Positions 18,287-25,524 of a stretch of 64,000 bases of DNA are shown piece after piece (position 1 is the stretch's first letter; each line of letters starts with the position of its first letter). Under the pieces are notes generated by a model that was not told where the DNA came from, ran no database searches, and saw only the letters and a program-made list of their open reading frames with translations. Made by a program: the position numbers and the translations under genes. Location of the stretch: the NCBI RefSeq assembly GCF_002161765.1, contig NZ_NFIN01000002.1:124001-188000 (forward strand), given 5' to 3'. This DNA comes from Bacteroides sp. An322 (lineage in GTDB: Bacteria; Bacteroidota; Bacteroidia; Bacteroidales; Bacteroidaceae).

Positions 18287-19180
18287 ATGGCATCACTGAA
18301 AGAAGTAAAAGGAAGAATCAGTTCCATCAACGGTACGCTGAAAATCACTTCGGCTATGAAGATGGTTGCCTCTGCTAAGCTTCATAAGGCACAGGGGGAT
18401 ATCGAAAATATGCTTCCTTACGAACGAAGACTGCATCACATGCTTACTAACTTCTTGAGTTCAGGGCAGAGTGTAGAGTCGCCTTTCATTGTGAAACGTG
18501 ATGTGAGGAAGATTGCGATTGTCGTATTTGCATCGAATAGTAGCTTATGCGGTGGTTTCAATGCCAATGTAATCCGGCATTTACAAGATACTGTTGCTGA
18601 ATATACGAAAACTATAGGAAAAGAAAATATTTTGATTTATCCGATAGGTCGTAAAGTTGCAGATGCTGTTAAGAAAATGGGATTTACTCCTATGGGAGAT
18701 TATCAGCATATGAGTGGGAAGCCGAATTATCAAGAAGCTTCTGATTTAGCGGTAGAGTTAATTAACCGTTATCTGACAGATGAGATTCAAGAAGTCATTT
18801 TGTTGTATAATCACTTTAAGTCTACTTCTTCGCAGGTCTTGACAAGAGAAGCTTATTTACCTCTTGACCTCGAAACAGAGCAAAAAGCAAGTGTTGCACA
18901 AGAAGGCGAACGAAAAAATCAGATGGAGGCAGACTACATTATAGAACCGTCTGCAGAACGTGTGATGCAGGAATTGCTTCCTAAGGTGCTTCGTTTGAAA
19001 ATCTATACTGTATTGCTTGATTCGGCTGCAGCTGAACATGCAGCACGTACGATGGCGATGCAAATTGCAACCGACAATGCGAATGATTTGTTACAAGAAC
19101 TTACGTTACTCTATAATAAGAGCCGTCAGCAAGCAATTACTAATGAATTGCTTGATATTGTAGGCGGTACGATGGCGTAG
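18287..19180 (+). CDS. atpG: F1Fo ATP synthase subunit gamma
   Basis: This 297-residue rotor shaft has the N-terminal coiled-coil block LKEVKGRISSINGTLKITSA MKMVA (split here for length) and the C-terminal helix TLLYNKSRQQAITNELLDI that fills the alpha/beta hexamer. A short insertion rich in K, E and Q lies in the middle (about residues 200-212). It is the last gene of the operon. Its stop is followed by a long inverted repeat that can terminate transcription, facing gcvP. Confidence 0.96.
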   Translation: MASLKEVKGRISSINGTLKITSAMKMVASAKLHKAQGDIENMLPYERRLHHMLTNFLSSGQSVESPFIVKRDVRKIAIVVFASNSSLCGGFNANVIRHLQDTVAEYTKTIGKENILIYPIGRKVADAVKKMGFTPMGDYQHMSGKPNYQEASDLAVELINRYLTDEIQEVILLYNHFKSTSSQVLTREAYLPLDLETEQKASVAQEGERKNQMEADYIIEPSAERVMQELLPKVLRLKIYTVLLDSAAAEHAARTMAMQIATDNANDLLQELTLLYNKSRQQAITNELLDIVGGTMA

Positions 19181-19189
19181 TTTATTTAA

Positions 19190-19266
19190 GTGAAGAATGA
19201 AGAATTAAAAATGAAGAATAATATTGCTTTGACAATTTCTTCATATTTGTATTCTTCATTCTTCAT
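19190..19266. repeat. GAAGAATGAAGAATT-type inverted repeat, convergent terminator of atpG and gcvP
   Basis: Arms at 19190-19218 and 19237-19266 are near-perfect reverse complements built from repeated GAAGAAT/ATTCTTC units. Poly-T follows on the plus side. The element fills the space between the stop codons of atpG (plus) and gcvP (minus), so it probably ends both transcripts. A related element is at 56284-56348. Confidence 0.75.
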
Positions 19267-19274
19267 TTTTTATT

Positions 19275-22124
19275 TTAGTCAAATTTTCCGTAGCGGGTTG
19301 GGAGAAGTTTACGATCTCCTAATGTATTATCCACACGCGCTACATTAATCCAAAACTTGTTCTCGCGTACGCTCGGTATCGGATAGACGGCTTTCTCGCG
19401 GGTGTAGAAATGTTGCCAATGGTTAGATATCGCTTCATATTCGGGATGTGGGGCATTTATCAGTACATTATCTTCCTTTGAAGCTTCACCGTTTTTTATT
19501 TCTTCTATTTCATGCCAAATAGAGAGCATGCAACTTACAAAATTGTCTAATTCGCTTAAGCTTTCGCTCTCGGTAGGCTCAATCATCAAGGTGCCGTGGA
19601 CGGGGAAGGAGAGCGTGGGCGCATGATAACCGTAGTCCATCAGACGCTTGGCAATGTCGTTCTCGGAGATGCCGCTTTCTTCGTGTACCCGGCGGCACTC
19701 TAAAATCATTTCGTGGCCTACGAATCCGTTGACGCCCCGATAGACCGTGCCGTAGGTGTCGTTCAGGCAAGCCGCTAAATAATTGGCGTTCAGGATGGCG
19801 GCTTTCGTGGCACGCTCCAGCCCCTCGGCTCCCATCATGCAGATGTAGCCGTAGGTGATGGGCAGGATGCCGGCGCTTCCGAAGGGTGCCGCAGACACTT
19901 CGTTCGTCTCGTTGCCGAAGAGCGCGTGCCCCGGCAAGAAGGGAATCAAATGGCGCGCGACGCATACCGGACCTACGCCCGGACCGCCTCCTCCGTGAGG
20001 GCTGGCGAAGGTCTTGTGCAGGTTCAGGTGGCACACATCGGCTCCGATGATGCCCGGATTGGTCAGCCCCACTTGCGCATTCATGTTGGCTCCGTCCATG
20101 TAGACTTGCGCGCCGCACCCGTGGATGATTCGGCAGATTTCCGCAATGTCGTTCTCGAAGATGCCGTGGGTCGAGGGGTAGGTAATCATCAGGGCGGCAA
20201 GGCGGTCGCGGTTGGCTTCGGCTTTCGTGCGCAGGTCGGCTACGTCTACGTTGCCATGCTCGTCGCAAGCGCAGGTCAGGATCTCGTATCCGGCTTGCAC
20301 CGCCGATGCGGGATTGGTGCCGTGTGCCGAAGCCGGAATCAGAATCAAGTTGCGGTGTCCCTGCCCGATGCTCTCTAAGTAGCTCCGGATGATGCGCAAG
20401 CCTGTATATTCGCCCGCGGCTCCCGAATTGGGCTGGAGGCTGATGCCTTCGAATCCGGTGATAGCGAGCAATTGCTTCGAGAGGTTATCAATCAATTCGC
20501 GGTAGCCTTGCGCTTGGTCTTCGGGCACTAAGGGGTGTATGTTCATCCATGCGGCGTTGCTGAGCGGAAGCATTTCGGCGGCTGCGTTCAGCTTCATGGT
20601 GCACGAGCCTAATGAAATCATGGAGTGGGCAAGGGAGATGTCTTTGCGCTCTAACCGCTTGATGTAACGCATCATTTCGGTTTCGGTATGGTAGAGGCGG
20701 AACACTTCGTGGGTGAGGTAGGGCGACCGGCGGCACATTTCTTCCTTCAGCGAAGAGGTTTCGGGGATGTCGCCCGTTTCGTGCACCGATTCTTCCGCGG
20801 CTATGCCGAGTATCATCAGCAAGTGGCTGGCGTCGGTGGGCGTAGTGGCTTCATCGATGCTGATGCCGATGTCTCCGTTCTCGAAATAGCGCAGGTTGAC
20901 TTCTTTGCTCAACGCGATGGTCTGCAATTTCTCTTGCGAGACATGGGATGGAAGCCGCAGGCGGAGCGTATCGAAAAAGGCTTCGTTCTGTTCTGCATAC
21001 CCCAATTTGGCGGCTTGCTTGTCCAGCCACGAGGCTATGCTATGGATGCGCCGGGCTATCTCGCAGATGCCTTCCGCTCCGTGCCATACGGCATAGAATC
21101 CCGCCATGGTGGCAAGCAAGGCTTGTGCGGTGCAGATGTTCGAGGTGGCTTTCTCGCGCTTGATGTGTTGCTCGCGTGTCTGGAGCGCCATGCGGTAGCA
21201 CAGGTGCCCGTATTTGTCTTTCGAGAGTCCGATGATGCGTCCGGGCATGTTGCGCTTGTATTCGTCGCGTGTGGCGAAATAAGCCGCCGAGGGTCCGCCG
21301 TAGAACATCGGGATGCCTAAGCGTTGGGTGCTTCCGAACACGATGTCGGCTCCCCATTCGCCGGGAGGCGTTAACAGGGCGAGGCTCAGGATGTCCGCGC
21401 TGACCGCCACCTTGCATCCGGCTTCGTGGGCACGGGCGGTAAAGCCGCGGTAATCTTCGATGTTCCCGCTATTGTTGGGGTATTGCACGATGCATCCGAA
21501 GAGGTCGGGCGTGAACGCTAATTCCTTGTAGCTTCCGGTCTTCACACGGATGCCTTGCGGAAAGGCGCGGGTGCGGATGACGGCAAGCGTTTGCGGGAAT
21601 ATTTCGCTATCGACGAAGAGGGTGTTGGCTCCCGCTTTTTGCTGGGCACGGCTGCGCAAGGCGTGCATCATCGTAGCGGCTTCGGCTCCGGCGGTGGCTT
21701 CGTCGAGCAGGGAGCAATTGGCAAGGGGCATGGCGGTGAGGTCGCTCACGGCGGTTTGGAAATTAATCAACGCTTCCAGCCGTCCTTGGGATATCTCGGT
21801 CTGATAGGGGGTGTAGGACGTGTACCACACCGGATTTTCGAACACATTCCGCTGGATAACGGCAGGGGTGATGCTATCGTACCAGCCGGTGCCGATGTAG
21901 GATTTGTAAATCTTGTTATGGGATGCTATCCGGGCGATGTGTCCGGCAAATTCGCGTTCGGTCATAGCTGGAGGCAAGTCCAAAGGTTGCTTGAGGCGGA
22001 TTCCTTTCGGAATGACTTTATCTATCAGTTCGTCTATCGTTTTGACGCCTATTTTCCCTAACATGCGGGGCAGGTCGGAATCTGTAATGCCAATATGGCG
22101 GTTGGCAAAAACATCTGTTTTCAT
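19275..22124 (-). CDS. gcvP: Glycine dehydrogenase (aminomethyl-transferring), P protein of glycine cleavage
   Basis: The 949-residue PLP enzyme decarboxylates glycine and passes the aminomethyl group to lipoylated H protein. It is the fused type with an N-terminal GCV_P1-like half (RHIGITDSDLPRML, then YTPYQTEISQGRLEALINFQ) and a C-terminal half holding the PLP-lysine motif LNLHKTFASPHGGGGPG. The middle of the gene (about 19570-21950) is clearly richer in GC (57-60% in sampled lines at 20041-20160) than its 3' end (33% at 19501-19560). The lipoate transferase gene lipB is nearby but on the other strand. It ends toward atpG. Confidence 0.97.
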   Translation of the reverse strand: MKTDVFANRHIGITDSDLPRMLGKIGVKTIDELIDKVIPKGIRLKQPLDLPPAMTEREFAGHIARIASHNKIYKSYIGTGWYDSITPAVIQRNVFENPVWYTSYTPYQTEISQGRLEALINFQTAVSDLTAMPLANCSLLDEATAGAEAATMMHALRSRAQQKAGANTLFVDSEIFPQTLAVIRTRAFPQGIRVKTGSYKELAFTPDLFGCIVQYPNNSGNIEDYRGFTARAHEAGCKVAVSADILSLALLTPPGEWGADIVFGSTQRLGIPMFYGGPSAAYFATRDEYKRNMPGRIIGLSKDKYGHLCYRMALQTREQHIKREKATSNICTAQALLATMAGFYAVWHGAEGICEIARRIHSIASWLDKQAAKLGYAEQNEAFFDTLRLRLPSHVSQEKLQTIALSKEVNLRYFENGDIGISIDEATTPTDASHLLMILGIAAEESVHETGDIPETSSLKEEMCRRSPYLTHEVFRLYHTETEMMRYIKRLERKDISLAHSMISLGSCTMKLNAAAEMLPLSNAAWMNIHPLVPEDQAQGYRELIDNLSKQLLAITGFEGISLQPNSGAAGEYTGLRIIRSYLESIGQGHRNLILIPASAHGTNPASAVQAGYEILTCACDEHGNVDVADLRTKAEANRDRLAALMITYPSTHGIFENDIAEICRIIHGCGAQVYMDGANMNAQVGLTNPGIIGADVCHLNLHKTFASPHGGGGPGVGPVCVARHLIPFLPGHALFGNETNEVSAAPFGSAGILPITYGYICMMGAEGLERATKAAILNANYLAACLNDTYGTVYRGVNGFVGHEMILECRRVHEESGISENDIAKRLMDYGYHAPTLSFPVHGTLMIEPTESESLSELDNFVSCMLSIWHEIEEIKNGEASKEDNVLINAPHPEYEAISNHWQHFYTREKAVYPIPSVRENKFWINVARVDNTLGDRKLLPTRYGKFD

Positions 22125-22161
22125 GGTTAGTTTTAGTTTATGAGGTTAAGGGTTTTGTTTT

Positions 22162-22299
22162 TTTCACCACAGATTACACAGATTTTATCAATTAATAATG
22201 AACAATTAAAAGTTAATAACGGCAATTCGAATCATTCCTCGTTATTCGTTATTCACTTTTAATTATTAACTGATGAAATCTATGTAATCTGTGGTGAAA
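22162..22299. repeat. 138-bp inverted-repeat element with CACCACAGATTACA arms
   Basis: Outer arms 22162-22185 and 22276-22299 match in 23 of 24 positions and begin TTTCACCACAGATTACA. The symmetry continues inward through ATCA-TTAATAAT, ATTAAAAGT and AATAACG blocks to a short centre. The element lies between the start of gcvP and the stop of the metallo-hydrolase gene (both minus strand). A solo arm of the same sequence occurs at 62180-62201. It contains no ORF and could be a non-autonomous mobile element or a processed hairpin. Confidence 0.7.
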
Positions 22300-22302
22300 C
22301 AT

Positions 22303-22941
22303 TTATCTGAAATAAGGATTGTCTATTTTCTCGCGTCCGATGGTGGTGGAATCTCCGTGTCCGGGATAGACCACGGTATCATCGGGAAGGGTGAAAAGCT
22401 TGGTCACGATGCCGTCCATTAGCTCGCCGAAGTCGCCTCCTTCGAGGTCTGCACGTCCTACGCTTCCCCGGAACAAGACGTCTCCGCTAAATGCGCATTG
22501 GTGTGCCTCGTCGTAGTACACGATGCCTCCGGGCGAATGTCCGGGCACGTGGATGGCTTTCAGCCCGGTATTGCCGAAGCGGATGATGTCTCCATCGGCA
22601 ATATATCCGCCTAAGGGAACCGGAGCCTCGTTTGGCGGGAATCCGAACGCATGGCATTGGGCGGGCAATCTGTCTAATAAGAACTCGTCTTCCCGGCTGG
22701 CTTCTGCCCGAAGGTTGAACTCGCGGAGCATGAACGGGTTTCCGAAAACATGGTCCAGATGCAGGTGGGTATTGAGCAGGTGCTTTACCGTGAGCTGGTT
22801 CTCGATGATGTATTGCTTGAGCCGTTGTTGTTCGTTGGGATAATAGCATCCCGCGTCGATAACGGCGGCTTCTCCCGTTTCGTCGGAAAGGACGTAGCAA
22901 TTAACGGGAAACATATTGAATTCGAATCGTTTGATGGTCAT
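22303..22941 (-). CDS. Metallo-beta-lactamase-fold hydrolase (glyoxalase II-like)
   Basis: This 212-residue cytoplasmic hydrolase has the metal motif THLHLDH (about residues 58-64), further ligand regions HVPGHSPGG and FSGDVLF, and the final VYPGHGD. The arrangement fits hydroxyacylglutathione hydrolase-like thioesterases of the MBL superfamily, but it is shorter than true glyoxalase II and the substrate is unknown. The ATG at 22941 is preferred over an in-frame TTG at 22947. It follows rsmG by 6 bp in a three-gene run (DUF3298, rsmG, this gene). Confidence 0.85.
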   Translation of the reverse strand: MTIKRFEFNMFPVNCYVLSDETGEAAVIDAGCYYPNEQQRLKQYIIENQLTVKHLLNTHLHLDHVFGNPFMLREFNLRAEASREDEFLLDRLPAQCHAFGFPPNEAPVPLGGYIADGDIIRFGNTGLKAIHVPGHSPGGIVYYDEAHQCAFSGDVLFRGSVGRADLEGGDFGELMDGIVTKLFTLPDDTVVYPGHGDSTTIGREKIDNPYFR

Positions 22942-22947
22942 GGACAA

Positions 22948-23580
22948 TTACTTATTTATACAAACATAAATTACCTTTTTGGTCTCGAAATACTCTTCTT
23001 GGAAGAACTCTTTCAGGTCGGTCACCATGGCTTGATGCTTCACGGATTGGATTTCGTGTTGCAATTCGCCTCCTTTCAAGCAAATCAAGCCGTTGGGCAA
23101 GGCATTGTGCTGCTCTTTCTTGATGTTCTTCCGCACGATTTTCAGCAAGTCGGGCAAGGGCATTACGGCACGGCTTACAACGAAATCGAACATGCGTTTC
23201 TCTTCTTCGGCTCTGCAATGGCGTGTCGTTACATTCTTCAGCCCGATGGCATTCGCCACTTCTGTAGCCACTTTCACTTTCTTCCCGATGCTGTCTATCA
23301 GATGAAAAGACACTTCGGGGAAAAGGATGGCAAGCGGGACACCCGGAAAGCCGCCTCCGGTACCTAAGTCCATAATCTCGGTATCGGGACGGAAATTGAC
23401 GGTTTTCGCAATGCCCAATGAGTGCAAGACGTGGTGCTCGTATAAATTCCCGATGTCCTTTCGCGAGATGACATTGATTTTGCTGTTCCAGTCGGTGTAT
23501 AAATCTCCGAGGGCGGCAAATTGCTCTTTTTGCGTCTCGCTCAGGTCGGGGAAATATTTCAGGATGATTTTCATTTCCAT
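22948..23580 (-). CDS. rsmG: 16S rRNA (guanine-527-N7)-methyltransferase RsmG
   Basis: This 210-residue SAM enzyme methylates G527 of 16S rRNA. The SAM site DLGTGGGFPGVPLAI (about residues 71-85) and the following block HLIDSIGKKVKV are typical of RsmG (GidB). Its start is 2 bp from the stop of the DUF3298 gene and its stop is 6 bp before the next start, so all three are probably co-transcribed. Confidence 0.94.
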   Translation of the reverse strand: MEMKIILKYFPDLSETQKEQFAALGDLYTDWNSKINVISRKDIGNLYEHHVLHSLGIAKTVNFRPDTEIMDLGTGGGFPGVPLAILFPEVSFHLIDSIGKKVKVATEVANAIGLKNVTTRHCRAEEEKRMFDFVVSRAVMPLPDLLKIVRKNIKKEQHNALPNGLICLKGGELQHEIQSVKHQAMVTDLKEFFQEEYFETKKVIYVCINK

Positions 23581-23582
23581 AT

Positions 23583-24434
23583 TTAATGTTTTAAGTAAGA
23601 TTGAATATCGTCATAATTTACGGTCAGGCGGAAGTCTCCGGCGGAATAGGGAGCTATTTCATACCGGTTGTAATAGAAGGTGACTCCTTCTTTCTCCAGC
23701 AAGAAATTAGACGGGATATACAGGTAGGTATCCAGCAGGATGCCCATGGATTGCAATCCGTCGAGGGAAGTAATGGTATCGGTATCCATCCGTTGGTTCA
23801 CTTCCTTGATGAGTTCGTTCATGATGAGCTTGCAGATGCTTGCCGTGTCTTTCTCGTTGAACACATCGTCTTCTTTCAAGATTTTCCCTGTTTCCTGATT
23901 GATGTTCAGGCAGGTGATTGTGGTATTGGGATGCGCGCCTCCGGTGTATTGGAAATCGGTCACGGTATAGTTCCATACGCCTTTCTTGCCTTCTTTCATT
24001 TCCGTATTCAATTGGTACTCGTAGTTGTACCATGCGGGCACATCATCCGGTTTCATTCCGTTGTGCAGGTCGGCTTCGAACAGGCCTTTCACGTCGGTCT
24101 TGTAGTTCTCAATATAGCTTTCGGCTAAAGCTGGCAAGACTTTGTCCGGTTGGAGCGTTTCGTAAGAAGATCCGAAAACCGTTCGGATAATCGTAGCGTT
24201 GATTTGCGTGGAAAGCGAATCGCTCTCCGAGGCAGGTTGGAGATAGGAGAAATCCAAATTGATTTTGCAAGTCGGCACTTTTTCGCCTTCTTGCAGGCGG
24301 ACGATGGTGTCGGTGCTTACGGTACAGATTTGCGGAGCCGTTTCGGCTTTCTTTTGTGGTTGGCACCCGGGCATTAAAACACATCCGGTGGCACAGAGCA
24401 TCACCGATAAAAATGTTAATCTTCTTCTCTCCAT
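23583..24434 (-). CDS. Lipoprotein with DUF4163/DUF3298 (RsiV-like) domain
   Basis: The 283-residue protein has a signal peptide with a lipobox-like end (VLMPGCQPQ, Cys about residue 24). The DUF3298-type segments YTGGAHPNTTITCLNINQETGKIL (about 165-188) and DTYLYIPSNFLLEKEGVTFYYNRYEIAPYSAG (quoted in part) follow, the latter near the C-terminus. Related domains occur in RsiV, an anti-sigma factor that binds lysozyme, but no transmembrane/anti-sigma part is present here. Function is not known. It is first in a run with rsmG and the metallo-hydrolase. Confidence 0.78.
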   Translation of the reverse strand: MERRRLTFLSVMLCATGCVLMPGCQPQKKAETAPQICTVSTDTIVRLQEGEKVPTCKINLDFSYLQPASESDSLSTQINATIIRTVFGSSYETLQPDKVLPALAESYIENYKTDVKGLFEADLHNGMKPDDVPAWYNYEYQLNTEMKEGKKGVWNYTVTDFQYTGGAHPNTTITCLNINQETGKILKEDDVFNEKDTASICKLIMNELIKEVNQRMDTDTITSLDGLQSMGILLDTYLYIPSNFLLEKEGVTFYYNRYEIAPYSAGDFRLTVNYDDIQSYLKH

Positions 24435-24571
24435 ATCATTCGTTTTTTAGTGTTTGGAAATTTCACATTACAAATGTAATACAAATCTGTGATAAATCCG
24501 ATAGAAAAGGTGACATCTTTCTTCTACAAGAGGCGAGTATTTGTGAAGATTTGTTTTTTTCCCCTCTTTCC

Positions 24572-24602
24572 TTTCGAAAAAGCCATATTTAGCTTACATT
24601 TG
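24572..24602 (+). promoter_or_regulatory. Promoter of lipB
   Basis: TTTC (24572-24575) and TACATTTG (24595-24602) are 19 bp apart, close to the Bacteroidota consensus. The predicted start near 24609 gives a leader of about 140 nt that contains the GGAGTTA inverted repeats. Confidence 0.55.
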
Positions 24603-24625
24603 TCTTCTGTAGTGAGGAACTTAAA

Positions 24626-24733
24626 GGGAGTTAGAAGGAGTTATGCCTTCGGCAGGAGTTAAATGCCAATAGCACAGAAGTATTGGCTTCTAACTCCTTC
24701 TGACTCCTTGAAATAACTCCTTTTAACTCCTAA
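24626..24733 (+). repeat. GGAGTTA-type inverted repeats forming a structured lipB leader
   Basis: GGAGTTAGAAGGAGTTA (24627-24643) pairs with TAACTCCTTCTGACTCC (24691-24707) over 17 positions with one G-U. Inside are a GCC-TTC-GGC mini-hairpin and the stem GCCAATA (24665-24671) / TATTGGC (24681-24687). Two more AACTCCT units follow up to 24733. The whole block lies between the lipB promoter and its ATG. The remainder of the 24435-24750 spacer holds only promoter boxes. Confidence 0.6.
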
Positions 24734-24750
24734 AATAAAAAAGAAAAATT

Positions 24751-25425
24751 ATGGAAGTAAATTTACAGACCGAATATTGGGGGCAGGTCTCTTACCGTGA
24801 GGCATGGGAGAGGCAGACGGCTTTGTTCGATGAGATAATTTCCACACGTGCCAATCGTCTTCCCTACGTGAACCGCTTGGTGTTTTGCGAACATCCGCAT
24901 GTCTATACGTTGGGAAAGCATGGGAAGGAGGCGAATATGCTTTTAAGTGAAGCCCAATTAAAGCAGATAGGGGCAGAGTTGTTTCATATCGACCGGGGAG
25001 GAGACATTACGTATCACGGACCGGGGCAATTGGTGTGTTATCCTATCCTTTGCCTGGAGGATTTCCATTTAGGGTTGAAAGAGTATATCAACCTGTTGGA
25101 AGAAGCCGTAATCCGGGTATGCCGTTCGTATGGCATCGAATCTGGAAGGGTGAAGGGGGCAACCGGTGTATGGCTTGCATCGGGTACTCCCGACGAGCGG
25201 AAGATTTGTGCCATCGGGGTACGGAGCAGCCATTTCGTAACGATGCACGGGCTGGCTCTGAATGCGAACACCGATTTACGCTATTTCGGTTATATCCATC
25301 CGTGCGGCTTTATTAATAAAGGAGTGACATCCATAGCGCGGGAAGTAGGGCATGAAGTGCCGATGGAAGAGGTCTGTGCCCGGCTGGAGAAAGAGTTGCA
25401 TGCTGTAGGTTTCAGACCCCGTTAA
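24751..25425 (+). CDS. lipB: Octanoyltransferase LipB
   Basis: The 224-residue enzyme moves octanoyl groups from acyl carrier protein to lipoyl domains such as the glycine cleavage H protein and 2-oxoacid dehydrogenases. RGGDITYHGPGQLVCYP (about residues 82-98), the catalytic lysine in RKICAIGVR (Lys151) and the acyl-accepting Cys185 in IHPCGF are all present. The gene is monocistronic: own promoter and structured leader before it, paired palindromes after it. Confidence 0.96.
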   Translation: MEVNLQTEYWGQVSYREAWERQTALFDEIISTRANRLPYVNRLVFCEHPHVYTLGKHGKEANMLLSEAQLKQIGAELFHIDRGGDITYHGPGQLVCYPILCLEDFHLGLKEYINLLEEAVIRVCRSYGIESGRVKGATGVWLASGTPDERKICAIGVRSSHFVTMHGLALNANTDLRYFGYIHPCGFINKGVTSIAREVGHEVPMEEVCARLEKELHAVGFRPR

Positions 25426-25438
25426 ATTGCATCAGCTA

Positions 25439-25524
25439 ACGAAGCCTGCTTCATCGGCCTACGAAGCAGGCTTCGTAGGCTAACACATACGGCTTCATCG
25501 CCCGATGAAGCCGTATGTGTTTTT
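25439..25524. repeat. Double palindrome after lipB (CGAAGCCTGCTTC and AACACATACGGCTTCATC hairpins)
   Basis: The first hairpin pairs ACGAAGCCTGCTTC (25439-25452) with 25463-25476. The second pairs ACACATACGGCTTCATCG (25483-25500) with its perfect complement at 25503-25520 and runs into TTTT. It lies between the stops of lipB (plus) and the TPR gene (minus) and should terminate lipB. The second hairpin's 18-nt arms recur exactly at 59245-59284. Confidence 0.8.

Noticed and set aside
19579-21804. Several long ORFs on both strands inside gcvP (for example 19579-20268, 20688-21320, 21040-21417)
   Set aside because: They are by-products of the GC-rich middle of gcvP, where stop codons are rare in other frames. 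The translations are rich in R, H, P and S and resemble nothing known.
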